Shown here piece after piece: positions 1 through 7,643 of a stretch of DNA of 27,232 bases (positions are counted from its first letter, which is position 1; the number at the start of each line of letters is the position of its first letter). Source of the stretch: Bacteroidota bacterium (lineage in GTDB: Bacteria; Bacteroidota; Bacteroidia; CAILMK01); the NCBI GenBank assembly GCA_013287095.1, contig JABDEJ010000025.1, forward strand, positions 1 to 27,232, written 5' to 3'. The position numbers and the translations under genes are program-made. Under the pieces are notes generated by a model, which was not told where the DNA came from, did not search any database, and saw only the letters and a program-made list of their open reading frames with translations.

Positions 1-413
1 GTGCGGGTGGCTATGCCACTCATCCGTTGCATAATATTCAAAACCAGTCGCTCCAGTTTTAATATGTTTTGAATTTTTCCTTCAATAGTAAAAGCGATTT
101 CTCCCTTTTTTACTTTATCGCCATCCTTTTTAAATGGGCTGAATTTGATCTCAGAATCTATAAAATGGAAAATGTATTCGGCTACAGCCATCCCGGCAAG
201 GATGCCATTATCTTTAATAAGCAGATTGGCAACGCCTGTTTTATTTTCAGGGATACAGGCCAAAGATGAATGATCTCCATCGCCAACATCCTCTACCAAA
301 GCCTCCCGGATAAAATGATCCAGTAAAGGCTTAATTGGCTTAATAAGATATTCTTCCAAAATAAAAGGATTAAAGAATGATAAATAATTGCATACTTCTC
401 TATTTGGCCTCAT
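1..413 (-). CDS. nadC: Quinolinate phosphoribosyltransferase (nicotinate-nucleotide pyrophosphorylase), 5' part, cut by the left edge
   Basis: NadC converts quinolinate and PRPP to nicotinate mononucleotide, CO2 and PPi in cytosolic NAD synthesis. Reading the minus strand from ATG at 413 gives an open frame of 137 codons that leaves the window. It contains the N-terminal domain pattern of the family: an acidic EDVGDGDHSS stretch, IPENK, then KDNGILAGMAVAE, KKDGDKVKKGE, and the hallmark LKLERLVLNIMQRMSGIATR. The start is chosen because AGGAG lies about 8 nt upstream, unusually clear for this phylum, and because the first conserved residues follow about 20 codons later. The C-terminal catalytic barrel lies outside the window. 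The gene follows the DUF4783 gene by 64 bp on the same strand and is probably cotranscribed with it. The identification is firm; the exact start is slightly less so. Confidence 0.9.
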   Translation of the reverse strand, partial: MRPNREVCNYLSFFNPFILEEYLIKPIKPLLDHFIREALVEDVGDGDHSSLACIPENKTGVANLLIKDNGILAGMAVAEYIFHFIDSEIKFSPFKKDGDKVKKGEIAFTIEGKIQNILKLERLVLNIMQRMSGIATR

Positions 414-477
414 TCCCGTTTCTCCTAAAGGAGAAAAGCCAATTGGTTATGTAATTATTTATCATTTCTGGTTTATT

Positions 478-873
478 TTATTGTTTCTCGAAACTGATTT
501 CCTGGATAGATTGCTTCTGGTTACATTCCTTGATATACACAAAAGACCTGAAATTTCCCTGGTTTGTTTCGAGGTTGCCTATGATATATTGAGCACCTTT
601 TGCTGATGATCCCCTGTGAATAATGGTGAATGCCCTGGGCACATTGCGACGAAAGAACTCTTTAAGCACCAGTTCCGCCTGGTTTTTACTGTAAGTTACT
701 GGTTTATCTTCGGTTTTTACATCCACATTCTTATCAAAATACAAGGCCACACCATGAGCATCCCCTACCCTGATGGATGCGGCAATTGTGTCAAATTCAT
801 CCGCCATCACGGCTACCACCCCCAATAGTACAAACAGCGCTACAATAGCAAATTTCCTACTGATGCGTTTCAT
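478..873 (-). CDS. DUF4783 family exported protein
   Basis: This is a 131-residue protein of the DUF4783 family, small NTF2-like proteins found in Bacteroidota with no assigned biochemical role. Residues 1-24 form a signal peptide (basic MKRISRK, hydrophobic core, cleavage near VMA/D). The mature part shows the family pattern: IRVGDAHGVALYFDKNVDV, the YSKNQAELVLKEFFRRN block, then HRGSSAKGAQYIIGNLET and a C-terminal strand. It is therefore predicted to be periplasmic or outer-membrane associated. It lies directly upstream of nadC (64 bp) on the same strand, and a plausible promoter is visible upstream of it. The family assignment rests on motif memory. The function is unknown, and the link to NAD synthesis is only positional. 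Confidence 0.8.
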   Translation of the reverse strand: MKRISRKFAIVALFVLLGVVAVMADEFDTIAASIRVGDAHGVALYFDKNVDVKTEDKPVTYSKNQAELVLKEFFRRNVPRAFTIIHRGSSAKGAQYIIGNLETNQGNFRSFVYIKECNQKQSIQEISFEKQ

Positions 874-902
874 TAATCGTTTTCATTGTTCGGATAACCA
901 GC

Positions 903-935
903 CAAAACTATGCCATTAGAGCCAAATATTGCAAA
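903..935 (-). promoter_or_regulatory. Candidate Bacteroidota promoter for the DUF4783-nadC unit
   Basis: On the minus strand, TTTG (935-932) is followed after 21 nt by TAGTTTTG (910-903), which fits the phylum consensus TTTG / TAnnTTTG. It lies about 30 nt upstream of the DUF4783 start. It was assigned by motif only. Confidence 0.5.
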
Positions 936-986
936 CAAATCTATTTAATCTTATTGCTTTGCAGATGCTTTTCATCCCATTGGGCG

Positions 987-994
987 TAACTTTG
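987..994 (+). promoter_or_regulatory. Candidate -7 box (TAACTTTG) of gpmI
   Basis: TAACTTTG matches TAnnTTTG exactly and ends only 4 nt before the gpmI ATG. A start site a few nt downstream would give an mRNA with almost no leader. No convincing -33 TTTG sits at the usual spacing; the nearest, at 958-961, is 25 nt away. Confidence 0.45.
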
Positions 995-998
995 CTTC

Positions 999-2534
999 AT
1001 GAATCAAAGTCAGAAAGTTGCACTTTTAATAATAGATGGCTGGGGCATTGGCAAAAAAGATCCCGCCATAAACGCAGTTGAAGCCGCTAATATGCCCTTT
1101 GTGAAAGGGTTGTTCAACCAATATCCCCACAGTTATTTATTGACATCCGGTGCCGATGTGGGCCTGCCTGATGGACAAATGGGAAACTCTGAAGTGGGCC
1201 ACATGAATATTGGCGCCGGCCGCGTGGTATATCAAATGCTGGTAATGATTAACAAGGCTTTTGAAAACAAACAAATAGATAAAAACCCTGTTTTGCTGGA
1301 TGCATTTAAGTATGCCAAAGAACACAACAAGAAATTTCACCTTTTAGGTTTGGTATCAGATGGGTGTGTACATGCCAGCCTGGAACACCTGAAAGGTTTG
1401 TGTTCCCTTGCAGCAGAACATCATGTCGAAAACGTGTTTATCCATGCCTTTATGGACGGGCGTGATACAGACCCGCATGGTGGGGCAGGATACATCAAAG
1501 ACCTGGAAGCCCATTTGGCCGAAACCACCGGCAAAATAGCAACGGTCATCGGCAGGTATTATGCCATGGACAGGGACAAGAGGTGGGAACGGGTGAAACA
1601 GGCTTATGATCTTCTTGTTCATGGTACTGGTGAATTGTTCACTTCAGCCATGGATGCCATTGAATACAATTACAAGCAGAATATTACCGATGAGTTCATA
1701 AATCCTTCTTATATCATCGGAGCTGATTCAAAGCCATTGGCATTAATAGAAGAAGGTGATGTGGTATTGTTCTTCAATTACCGCACCGACCGTGGACGTG
1801 AACTTACCATGGCCCTCACCCAGCAGGCCTTTCCGGATTATGATATGAGTCCGCTTGAGCTGCATTACATTACCATGACACCTTATGACCATACCTATAA
1901 AAACGTCAAAGTATTGTTCCCCGAACATGACTTAAAAATGACCCTGGGTGAAGTGATTGAAAAAGCAGGAAAAACCCAGCTCCGCATTGCCGAAACAGAG
2001 AAATACCCACACGTTACTTTCTTTTTCTCTGGGGGACGCGAAGAACCTTTTCAGGGAGAAAACAGGATCATGGTGCCATCTCCAAAAGTAGCCACCTATG
2101 ACCTACAGCCATCCATGAGTGCGGAAGGTGTGACAGATGCGGTTGTAAATGAAATGCACTCTAACAAACCAGACCTGATCGTACTCAACTATGCCAATCC
2201 GGATATGGTGGGCCATAGTGGTGTCTTCAGCGCCGTAGTATCTGCGTTGGAAACCATAGATGTTTGCATGAAAAGGGTAATTGATGCCTGCCTTGCAAAC
2301 GGATATGAGGCCATTATCCTTTCAGACCATGGCAACAGTGAATTTATGGTAAACGCGGATGGTTCCCCAAATACTGCCCATACCACGAATCCTGTTCCTC
2401 TTATCTATGTCAGCAAAGACCATAAAGATGCCAAAATCAATCCCGGGAGACTTGCTGATATTGCACCCACTATTTTGAAATTGATGGGTATAGCGCAGCC
2501 GGAAGAAATGGATGGGGTGGCGTTGATCAGTTAA
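999..2534 (+). CDS. gpmI: 2,3-bisphosphoglycerate-independent phosphoglycerate mutase
   Basis: GpmI interconverts 3- and 2-phosphoglycerate in glycolysis and gluconeogenesis, using two Mn2+ ions and a phosphoserine intermediate. The 511-residue product has the usual family length and is soluble. Visible landmarks are the metal-binding LLIIDGWG (Asp13), the phosphorylated serine in GQMGNSEVGH (Ser64), FMDGRDTDP, FNYRTDRGREL for substrate binding, and the C-terminal metal-site motifs around VGHSGV and LSDHGNSE. The ATG at 999 gives the family's normal N-terminus. It is divergent from DUF4783-nadC and is followed by a toxin-antitoxin pair, so it is probably monocistronic. Nothing in the protein looks damaged. 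Confidence 0.98.
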   Translation: MNQSQKVALLIIDGWGIGKKDPAINAVEAANMPFVKGLFNQYPHSYLLTSGADVGLPDGQMGNSEVGHMNIGAGRVVYQMLVMINKAFENKQIDKNPVLLDAFKYAKEHNKKFHLLGLVSDGCVHASLEHLKGLCSLAAEHHVENVFIHAFMDGRDTDPHGGAGYIKDLEAHLAETTGKIATVIGRYYAMDRDKRWERVKQAYDLLVHGTGELFTSAMDAIEYNYKQNITDEFINPSYIIGADSKPLALIEEGDVVLFFNYRTDRGRELTMALTQQAFPDYDMSPLELHYITMTPYDHTYKNVKVLFPEHDLKMTLGEVIEKAGKTQLRIAETEKYPHVTFFFSGGREEPFQGENRIMVPSPKVATYDLQPSMSAEGVTDAVVNEMHSNKPDLIVLNYANPDMVGHSGVFSAVVSALETIDVCMKRVIDACLANGYEAIILSDHGNSEFMVNADGSPNTAHTTNPVPLIYVSKDHKDAKINPGRLADIAPTILKLMGIAQPEEMDGVALIS

Positions 2535-2556
2535 CAGTCAACGGTCATCAGTCAAC
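2535..2556. repeat. Short direct repeat CAGTCAAC after gpmI
   Basis: CAGTCAAC occurs at 2535-2542 and 2549-2556, directly after the gpmI stop, in a run of GTCA-type words. Similar low-complexity tracts are frequent in Bacteroidota intergenic DNA. No function is claimed. Confidence 0.4.
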
Positions 2557-2591
2557 AGTAATGAATGTTATCCTTTTCCCGGTTCTAAAAA

Positions 2592-2927
2592 TTGAGTAAA
2601 TTTGATGCATATTTTAAAGTGATGGAACGGCTGATTGAAGATAATATAGATAATATCAGGAAACTGTGTGATACTTACAGTGTAAAGAACTTATACGTAT
2701 TTGGCTCCGCTGCTTCCAAGACTATGAATAAGGACAGTGATATTGATTTTCTGATCTCATTCTTGAATATATCGCCTGAACAATACAGCGATAATTATTT
2801 CTCTATCCATTATGCGCTTGAAGATTTTTTGGGAAGGAAGATAGACCTGCTCACCGAAAGCTCTTTATCCAATCCCTATTTCATTCAATCCATCGAAAAA
2901 ACTAAAAAACTGCTTTATGCAGCCTGA
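2592..2927 (+). CDS. mntA: MntA-like nucleotidyltransferase antitoxin
   Basis: This is a minimal nucleotidyltransferase-fold protein (111 residues from the TTG at 2592, 101 from the ATG at 2622). In characterised MntA/HepT systems the MntA enzyme neutralises the HepT RNase by AMPylating a tyrosine next to its catalytic motif. The required signature is present: VFGSAASKTMNKDSDIDFLI, which is exactly GS-x10-DxD (Gly38-Ser39, Asp50 and Asp52 counted from the TTG). It overlaps the downstream HepT gene by 11 bp, the usual arrangement. The start is uncertain: TTG at 2592 and ATG at 2622 both leave the motif intact. The family call is strong; the antitoxin role follows from the family and its partner. 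Confidence 0.85.
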   Translation: MSKFDAYFKVMERLIEDNIDNIRKLCDTYSVKNLYVFGSAASKTMNKDSDIDFLISFLNISPEQYSDNYFSIHYALEDFLGRKIDLLTESSLSNPYFIQSIEKTKKLLYAA

Positions 2928-3252
2928 TGTTTTAAAATTTCTTTACGATATCAAGGTTTCATGCGAATCCATATTTGAATATATTGGTGAAAACAGGAAT
3001 TTCGAATCCTATTTGAAAAACAAGCAATTGCGCAGAGCCGTAGAACGTGAATTGGAAATTATTGGCGAGGCTTGCAATAATTTATTAAAAATTAATCCTG
3101 CTATTCAAATCGATAATGCCCGCAAGATTGTGGATGCAAGGAATTGGGTCATTCATGGTTATGACAAAGTAGATGATGTCATTATTTGGGGGATTATTTC
3201 AAAGGATCTGCCAATTTTGCAAAAACAGGTAGTCAATCTTATTGGTAGTTAA
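2917..3252 (+). CDS. hepT: HepT-like RNase toxin (DUF86 family)
   Basis: This 111-residue helical HEPN-fold protein is the toxin partner of MntA. HepT toxins cleave RNA with an Rx4-6H motif, and a tyrosine in RX4HXY is the AMPylation target. Here the motif reads RNWVIHGY (Arg75, His80, Tyr82), so all the named residues are kept and the toxin should be catalytically competent. The N-terminal segment, with VERELEIIGEACNNLL, is typical of the DUF86 family. The ATG at 2917 lies inside the last codons of mntA, implying translational coupling. The pair sits between gpmI and a DUF1295 gene. Confidence 0.88.
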   Translation: MQPDVLKFLYDIKVSCESIFEYIGENRNFESYLKNKQLRRAVERELEIIGEACNNLLKINPAIQIDNARKIVDARNWVIHGYDKVDDVIIWGIISKDLPILQKQVVNLIGS

Positions 3253-3256
3253 AAAG

Positions 3257-4180
3257 ATGAAAATCATTTCTACTGCGGTTTTATTGGGGGCAACTTTGCT
3301 GGCAATTCCCTTTTTTACGTACTATTTTGGCACAGCTCTCGGTAATACCGAATGGAAAGCCATTCATACCCTTATCTGGGTGACTGTCGGCTTTATAGCT
3401 TATTGCTTTATTGTGGGAGAACTCACACATAACAACAGCCAGGTGGATAAACTTTGGAGCATTATCCCGGTGATATATGTCTGGATCGTAGCCTCGTACG
3501 GCGATTATTCGCCAAGGCTGGTGGTCATGGCAGTTTTGGTCACCATATGGGGCATTCGACTCACAACCAATTTTGCAATGAAAGGCGCTTATCATTGGCG
3601 TTTTTGGGCGGGTGACGAAGACTACCGTTGGCAGGTGTTGCGGCAGAAACCTGAATTTAATCCGCGTTGGAAATGGACAATCTTTAACCTGCTCTTTATC
3701 TGCGGCTACCAGAATATTCTTATCCTGCTTTTTACGCTGCCTGCCATTATTGCACTACAAAAAAACAATGTTCCCATAGGGCGATTAGATGAAGTTGCAG
3801 CCGGACTCATGTTTCTATTCCTTCTCATTGAAACCATTGCTGACATACAGCAATGGAATTTCCAGAGCAAAAAACATGCGATGCTCAAAGCCGGGGAAAC
3901 GCTATCCGGCAACTATGCCAAAGGATTTTTAGACAAAGGATTATGGGCTTATAGCCGACATCCAAATTATTTTGCAGAACAGGCATTATGGGTTTGTTTT
4001 TACCTGTTCAGCGTGGCCGCCAGCGCACAATGGTTTAACTGGAGCATTGCAGGATGCCTGCTTTTGGTTCTATTATTCCAAGGCAGTTCCAGTTTCAGCG
4101 AAGAGATCAGTTCCGGCAAATACCCCGAGTACGAAGAATACCAGAAACGGGTTTCGAGGTTTTTTCCGTTGGGGAGGTAG
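3257..4180 (+). CDS. DUF1295 family integral membrane protein
   Basis: This is a polytopic membrane protein of about 307 residues from the ATG at 3257. A TTG at 3242 is also possible, but it would overlap hepT. Several hydrophobic segments are visible. The C-terminal half carries the conserved DUF1295 block: ADIQQWNFQSKK, then GLWAYSRHPNYFAEQ, and LLFQGSSSFSEEISSGKYPEY. The family is related to steroid 5-alpha reductases and isoprenylcysteine methyltransferases, and the SRHPNYF segment is the cofactor-site-like element. The substrate is unknown. It follows hepT by 4 bp and may be cotranscribed with it, though the functions look unrelated. Confidence 0.85.
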   Translation: MKIISTAVLLGATLLAIPFFTYYFGTALGNTEWKAIHTLIWVTVGFIAYCFIVGELTHNNSQVDKLWSIIPVIYVWIVASYGDYSPRLVVMAVLVTIWGIRLTTNFAMKGAYHWRFWAGDEDYRWQVLRQKPEFNPRWKWTIFNLLFICGYQNILILLFTLPAIIALQKNNVPIGRLDEVAAGLMFLFLLIETIADIQQWNFQSKKHAMLKAGETLSGNYAKGFLDKGLWAYSRHPNYFAEQALWVCFYLFSVAASAQWFNWSIAGCLLLVLLFQGSSSFSEEISSGKYPEYEEYQKRVSRFFPLGR

Positions 4181-4219
4181 AATTGGATGTGTTCTTTCGA
4201 TTTTATATAACTTGCTAGC

Positions 4220-5284
4220 ATGTCAACGAAGTTCCCCCCAAATTCAAAGAAGCCGGAAGATGAGTTTGAAAGTATTGTGCTTTTGATTGAAGAAGCTCAA
4301 AACCGGGCATTTCGTAAAGTAAATGAAGAATTGGTTCTATTGTATTTTAGAGTTGGAGATTTTGTGTCGAAAAAAGTAAAAGAAGGAAATTGGGGCAATA
4401 GGACAGTGGATGAACTCGCAGGATACATACAAGCCAGGTATCCGGGCATGCAAGGTTTCAACCGGCGGGGACTTTACCGCATGAAACAGTTTTATGAGGT
4501 TTACACTGACCCGGAATTTGTGTCACCACTGATGACACAATTACAAAAATCAGAAGATGAAGTAGTTATATTTGTGTCAGCATTGCTGACACAAATTGGC
4601 TGGACACATCATTTACTCATCCTATCCAAAACAAAAAACCCATCAGAAAGGCTTTTCTACATACATGAGTGTATCAATGACCGCCTGAGCAGCCGGGAGT
4701 TAGAGCGGCAACTAAATGCTGCCGTTTTTGAAAGGACAATGTTGGCCGAAAAAATCAAAATTGCGACGCCGCAACAAATACCCGGCAACTTGTTCCGCGA
4801 TCCGTATATTTTTGAATTTCTGGACCTGCCCGAAGGACATTCAGAAAAAGACCTGGAAAAAGCATTGATCCAAAACCTGCAAAAATTCATTCTTGAAATC
4901 GGAAAAGGTTTTGCATATATGGGCAACCAATTCAGGATACAGGTTGGCAATAAAGATTACCATACTGACCTGCTCTTTTATCATAGGGATTTACAATGCC
5001 TGGTATTATTTGAATTGAAAATACAGGAATTTGAACCAGAGTTTTTGGGCAAACTTAATTTTTACCTGGAAGCACTTGACCGGAATATGAAACGCCCTCA
5101 CGAGAATCCGAGCATTGGGATATTGCTGTGCAAAGGAAAAGACAATGAGGTAGTTGAGTATGCAATGGCGAGAAATTCCTCCCCAGCCATCATAGCAGAT
5201 TATGAAACCAAGCTTATCCCTAAAAACATACTGGCACAAAAACTACACCAGTTGGCAGAGCAGCTATTTAGTGAAAACAATTAA
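4220..5284 (+). CDS. DUF1016 / YhcG-type PDDEXK nuclease
   Basis: The 354-residue protein has an N-terminal DUF1016 helical region (about 15-180) and a C-terminal PDDEXK nuclease domain (about 190-345). The catalytic pattern is seen in DYHTDLLFYHRDLQ and LVLFELKIQEF: Asp250 followed by Glu265-x-Lys267. Such proteins are found near restriction systems and mobile DNA and are thought to act on DNA, but their role is not settled. Residues about 99-128 contain a partial internal duplication (FVSPLMTQ and FVSALLTQIGW, 18 codons apart) encoded by two DNA palindromes, annotated separately. It starts at the ATG 39 bp after the DUF1295 gene. Intact domains and catalytic residues suggest an active enzyme. 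Confidence 0.87.
   Translation: MSTKFPPNSKKPEDEFESIVLLIEEAQNRAFRKVNEELVLLYFRVGDFVSKKVKEGNWGNRTVDELAGYIQARYPGMQGFNRRGLYRMKQFYEVYTDPEFVSPLMTQLQKSEDEVVIFVSALLTQIGWTHHLLILSKTKNPSERLFYIHECINDRLSSRELERQLNAAVFERTMLAEKIKIATPQQIPGNLFRDPYIFEFLDLPEGHSEKDLEKALIQNLQKFILEIGKGFAYMGNQFRIQVGNKDYHTDLLFYHRDLQCLVLFELKIQEFEPEFLGKLNFYLEALDRNMKRPHENPSIGILLCKGKDNEVVEYAMARNSSPAIIADYETKLIPKNILAQKLHQLAEQLFSENN
4518..4596. repeat. Two related palindromes inside the DUF1016 gene
   Basis: The first palindrome spans 4518-4540, centred on 4529, with arms TTGTGTCA and TGACACAA and one mismatch in 11 pairs. The second spans 4570-4596, centred on 4583, and is perfect, with 13-bp arms beginning ATTTGTGTCAGCA. The centres are 54 bp apart, exactly 18 codons, and both units share TTGTGTCA/TGACACAA. 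They encode the duplicated FVS-x-LxTQ peptide, so the element stays in frame. Confidence 0.85.
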
Positions 5285-5354
5285 TGCAGAAAGTCCAAAG
5301 ACTTTTACCTATTCTTTGCACACAAGTGACACTTCGTTTAACACTTGCGTGAAC

Positions 5355-5577
5355 GGGGTTTTTCGCGACTTTAAGTCGCCAACCACCCCGGTCCGCAAGC
5401 GAACCACCCCTCCTCATGCAAGTCGGGGAGTCAGCTGCCGCCAGAGTAGTCATCTCCCTGCCCTCCTCAAGGAGGGATTGCTTACGCCTGATAGTTAGCG
5501 GATATGATTTCAAGGAAGAACTATCTTAGTCAAACTCTCGCGCGTAAGCTCCCTCCTTGAGGAGGGCAGGGAGATGA
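5355..5577. repeat. Palindrome-rich intergenic repeat element
   Basis: This fills most of the 324-bp gap between the convergent DUF1016 and OmpA-type genes. A hairpin with a perfect 7-bp stem lies at 5365-5379 (GCGACTT, one T, AAGTCGC), enclosed by CGGGGT/ACCCCG. Two long inverted arms follow, 5450-5487 and 5542-5577, which pair almost perfectly apart from a 2-nt indel. Each arm is itself palindromic around CCCTCCT/AGGAGGG. I recall similar CCCTCCT..GGAGGG units as dispersed repeats in Bacteroidota genomes. It could act as a two-way terminator. I see no gene here. Confidence 0.75.
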
Positions 5578-5582
5578 TCTTC

Positions 5583-5603
5583 TTGCTTCTCACCTCTTAC
5601 TCT
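5583..5603. repeat. Short purine/pyrimidine-biased repeat (copy also at 7616-7643)
   Basis: TTCTCACCTCT with flanking CTTACT-type words occurs here and again at 7621-7631. In both cases it directly follows the stop codon of a minus-strand gene (the OmpA-type gene and gapA). It probably belongs to a dispersed intergenic repeat; no function is assigned. Confidence 0.35.
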
Positions 5604-5608
5604 TTGTC

Positions 5609-7504
5609 CTACTGCACTATCTTCACTTCCGTTCTTCTATTTTTAGCTTTGCCCGCTTCGGTGGTATTAGGAGCGATGGGCTGGGTATCGCCGTAACCGA
5701 CATAACTCAAACGGTCGGTAGGGATACCGGCAGCAGTAGTCAGGTAGTCGTAAACAGCCTTTGCACGTTTGGTAGAGAGGTCTTTGTTATGGGCAGGAGA
5801 GCCTGTATTATCAGTATGCCCACCTATTTCTAGTTTTACATTTGGATTGGATTTGAGAAATGCAGCAAGTTTGTTCAACTCGGATTTTGATCTGTCTTCA
5901 AGTGTAAACCCGTCTGATGGAAAGAAGACATTTTTGAGATTGATGGTTTGTCCTGTTTTAATAGGTTTCAGTTCGATATTATAGAGATAGGGATCAATGG
6001 CATGGTAGTTTTTGATGGGAATATTGTCAGAGAAGAATAGGTATCCGCTGTCTGATACATTTACCATATAGTCTTTGCCGCCAGGTAAAACTGCTTCCAC
6101 ATCGCCGTTTTTGGTACATAAGGTTTTCAAAAAACGCTTCCCGGTTTCAAGATCTATCAGTTCCAGGTTTGCTTCTAATGGTTTATGGGTTTCGACATCA
6201 GTGACATGCGCTTTCAGATAGGCAACAGGATGTGGTTTGGCCTCCTTTGGCAATTTGAACCTGTATATATCCAGTTTACCATAGCCTCCCGTCCTTTCCG
6301 AAGAGAAATAGGCATAGTCGCCAAGCCGGTCTATGACCAGTCCAGGCTCATCACCCGGAGTATTGATCGGGTAGCCAATGTTAATAGCTGAATCCCATTG
6401 TCCTCCTGTCAGATTTCTTCTTGCATAAAAAATATCGTTCCGTCCCATGCCTTTGTGACCCGTAGAAATAAAATAGAGCGTTTGATTGTCCGGGTGTATA
6501 AAAGGCGCCTGGTCATCTTCTTTGGTATTGATGTTCGGACCAAGGTTCACCGGGTTGCTGAAATTCCAGTTATCATCGCGGGTACTACTCCAGATATCCA
6601 GTCCACCCAGGGTACCGGGCCTGTTACTTGCAAAATAAATAGTCCTCCCATCGGCGCTGATAGACGTTTGCTTTTCATTAAACTCTGTGTTAATGGGTTC
6701 TCCCATATTTACGGGTTTGGTCCAGTCTCCATCGACAAAAAAAGAAATATAAAGATCGCAATTGTCTTTGACGCAGCTTGTGTAGATCAGAAACGAACCA
6801 TCTGGTGCAATACACATGGCGCCTTCATTATTATCAGGGGTATTTATCGGACCCGGAATATCGTGGGCCGGCTGCCATACACCATTTTCTTTGGTGCTCA
6901 TCATGATGTCCTCGTTGTAGTTATCAACTTCCATCCCGTAAAAATCCTTTTTACCCTCCAGTTTTCTTCGGGTAAAATACATGGTTTCCCCATCTACAGT
7001 AAAGGTTGGAAAGTATTCATCATCAGTAGAATTGATGTTAGCTCCAAGATTTTCGGGATTAAAAGGTACCGGATGGGCGACCAGGTACCGGATATAAGAC
7101 ATTTTGCTCAAGCGATCTTCTGCTACATTATGGTATTTGGCCGGAATGCCTGTAACGGCAACGGCAGCACGGTAATCATTTTCAGCAGAGTCATATTGGC
7201 GCATTTTAACCTCTGCATCCGCACGGCCCATCAACCCATCGAAATCATCAGGCACGAGTGCCAGGAGTTTTGTATTGAGAATAATGATTTCCGAATCACG
7301 ATGCTGAATTTCATATATCTGTGCCAAAAGATGGTATGGTTCAGGCCATTTGGGATTGAGATCAATGGCTTTGAAGCAATTTTCGGCTGCATCTTTATAG
7401 TCGGTGCCATAGGCGTCTTTACGGGCTTTGTTGAAATAGCTTTCAGCTTTGTCTTTCTCGACTTCTGTTTGGGCATAACCCGAAATGTAAAAGCCCAGGA
7501 ACAA
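5609..7504 (-). CDS. OmpA family envelope protein with TPR and PD40 propeller
   Basis: This 631-residue exported protein is predicted to sit in the periplasm or at the outer membrane. In order it has TPR-like helices (about 15-130), PD40/WD40-like propeller strands (about 150-405, with DGETMYFTRR, DGRTIYFASNRPGTLGGLDIW and GRNDIFYARRN), a carboxypeptidase-regulatory-like beta domain (about 420-505), and an OmpA C-terminal peptidoglycan-binding domain (about 520-631). The OmpA domain carries IGGHTDNTGSPAHNKDLSTKR and NRRTEVKI. Related proteins in Bacteroidota include gliding/T9SS-associated PorE-type proteins, but I cannot assign that role. The start is odd. TTG at 7504 leaves only 11 hydrophobic residues before YAQ. 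Codons back to ATC at 7528 would supply a proper signal peptide (KIVISLGLFLGFYISGYA), yet no ATG or GTG exists in frame before the upstream stop. Confidence 0.9.
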   Translation of the reverse strand: MFLGFYISGYAQTEVEKDKAESYFNKARKDAYGTDYKDAAENCFKAIDLNPKWPEPYHLLAQIYEIQHRDSEIIILNTKLLALVPDDFDGLMGRADAEVKMRQYDSAENDYRAAVAVTGIPAKYHNVAEDRLSKMSYIRYLVAHPVPFNPENLGANINSTDDEYFPTFTVDGETMYFTRRKLEGKKDFYGMEVDNYNEDIMMSTKENGVWQPAHDIPGPINTPDNNEGAMCIAPDGSFLIYTSCVKDNCDLYISFFVDGDWTKPVNMGEPINTEFNEKQTSISADGRTIYFASNRPGTLGGLDIWSSTRDDNWNFSNPVNLGPNINTKEDDQAPFIHPDNQTLYFISTGHKGMGRNDIFYARRNLTGGQWDSAINIGYPINTPGDEPGLVIDRLGDYAYFSSERTGGYGKLDIYRFKLPKEAKPHPVAYLKAHVTDVETHKPLEANLELIDLETGKRFLKTLCTKNGDVEAVLPGGKDYMVNVSDSGYLFFSDNIPIKNYHAIDPYLYNIELKPIKTGQTINLKNVFFPSDGFTLEDRSKSELNKLAAFLKSNPNVKLEIGGHTDNTGSPAHNKDLSTKRAKAVYDYLTTAAGIPTDRLSYVGYGDTQPIAPNTTEAGKAKNRRTEVKIVQ

Positions 7505-7568
7505 TCCCAGGCTTATTACTATTTTGATATAAAAGTGTCTTGTGATAAGAGTTGCGATTTTGTCTTCG

Positions 7569-7576
7569 CAAATATA
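7569..7576 (-). promoter_or_regulatory. Candidate -7 box (TATATTTG) for the OmpA-type gene
   Basis: On the minus strand TATATTTG matches TAnnTTTG and lies about 40 nt upstream of the position where the signal peptide would have to begin (near 7528). No clear -33 element is seen. Confidence 0.35.
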
Positions 7577-7643
7577 TGATAAGTCAAATCATAGTAACGC
7601 AGTTTTGCATCACTTCTTACTTCTCACCTCTCACTTTTTACTC

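Noticed and set aside
421..434. TCTCC-TAAA-GGAGA hairpin between DUF4783 and nadC
   Set aside because: The stem is only 5 bp, and its AGGAG on the minus strand is more simply the ribosome binding site of nadC.
5268..5513. Small open frames across the intergenic repeat after the DUF1016 gene
   Set aside because: They cover palindromic repeat DNA on both strands and show no protein-like pattern.
6398..7579. Long plus-strand open frame of 393 codons opposite the OmpA/PD40 gene
   Set aside because: It lies wholly antisense to a gene with clear domains, shows no recognisable motif and has an odd, isoleucine-rich composition typical of a reverse-strand shadow.
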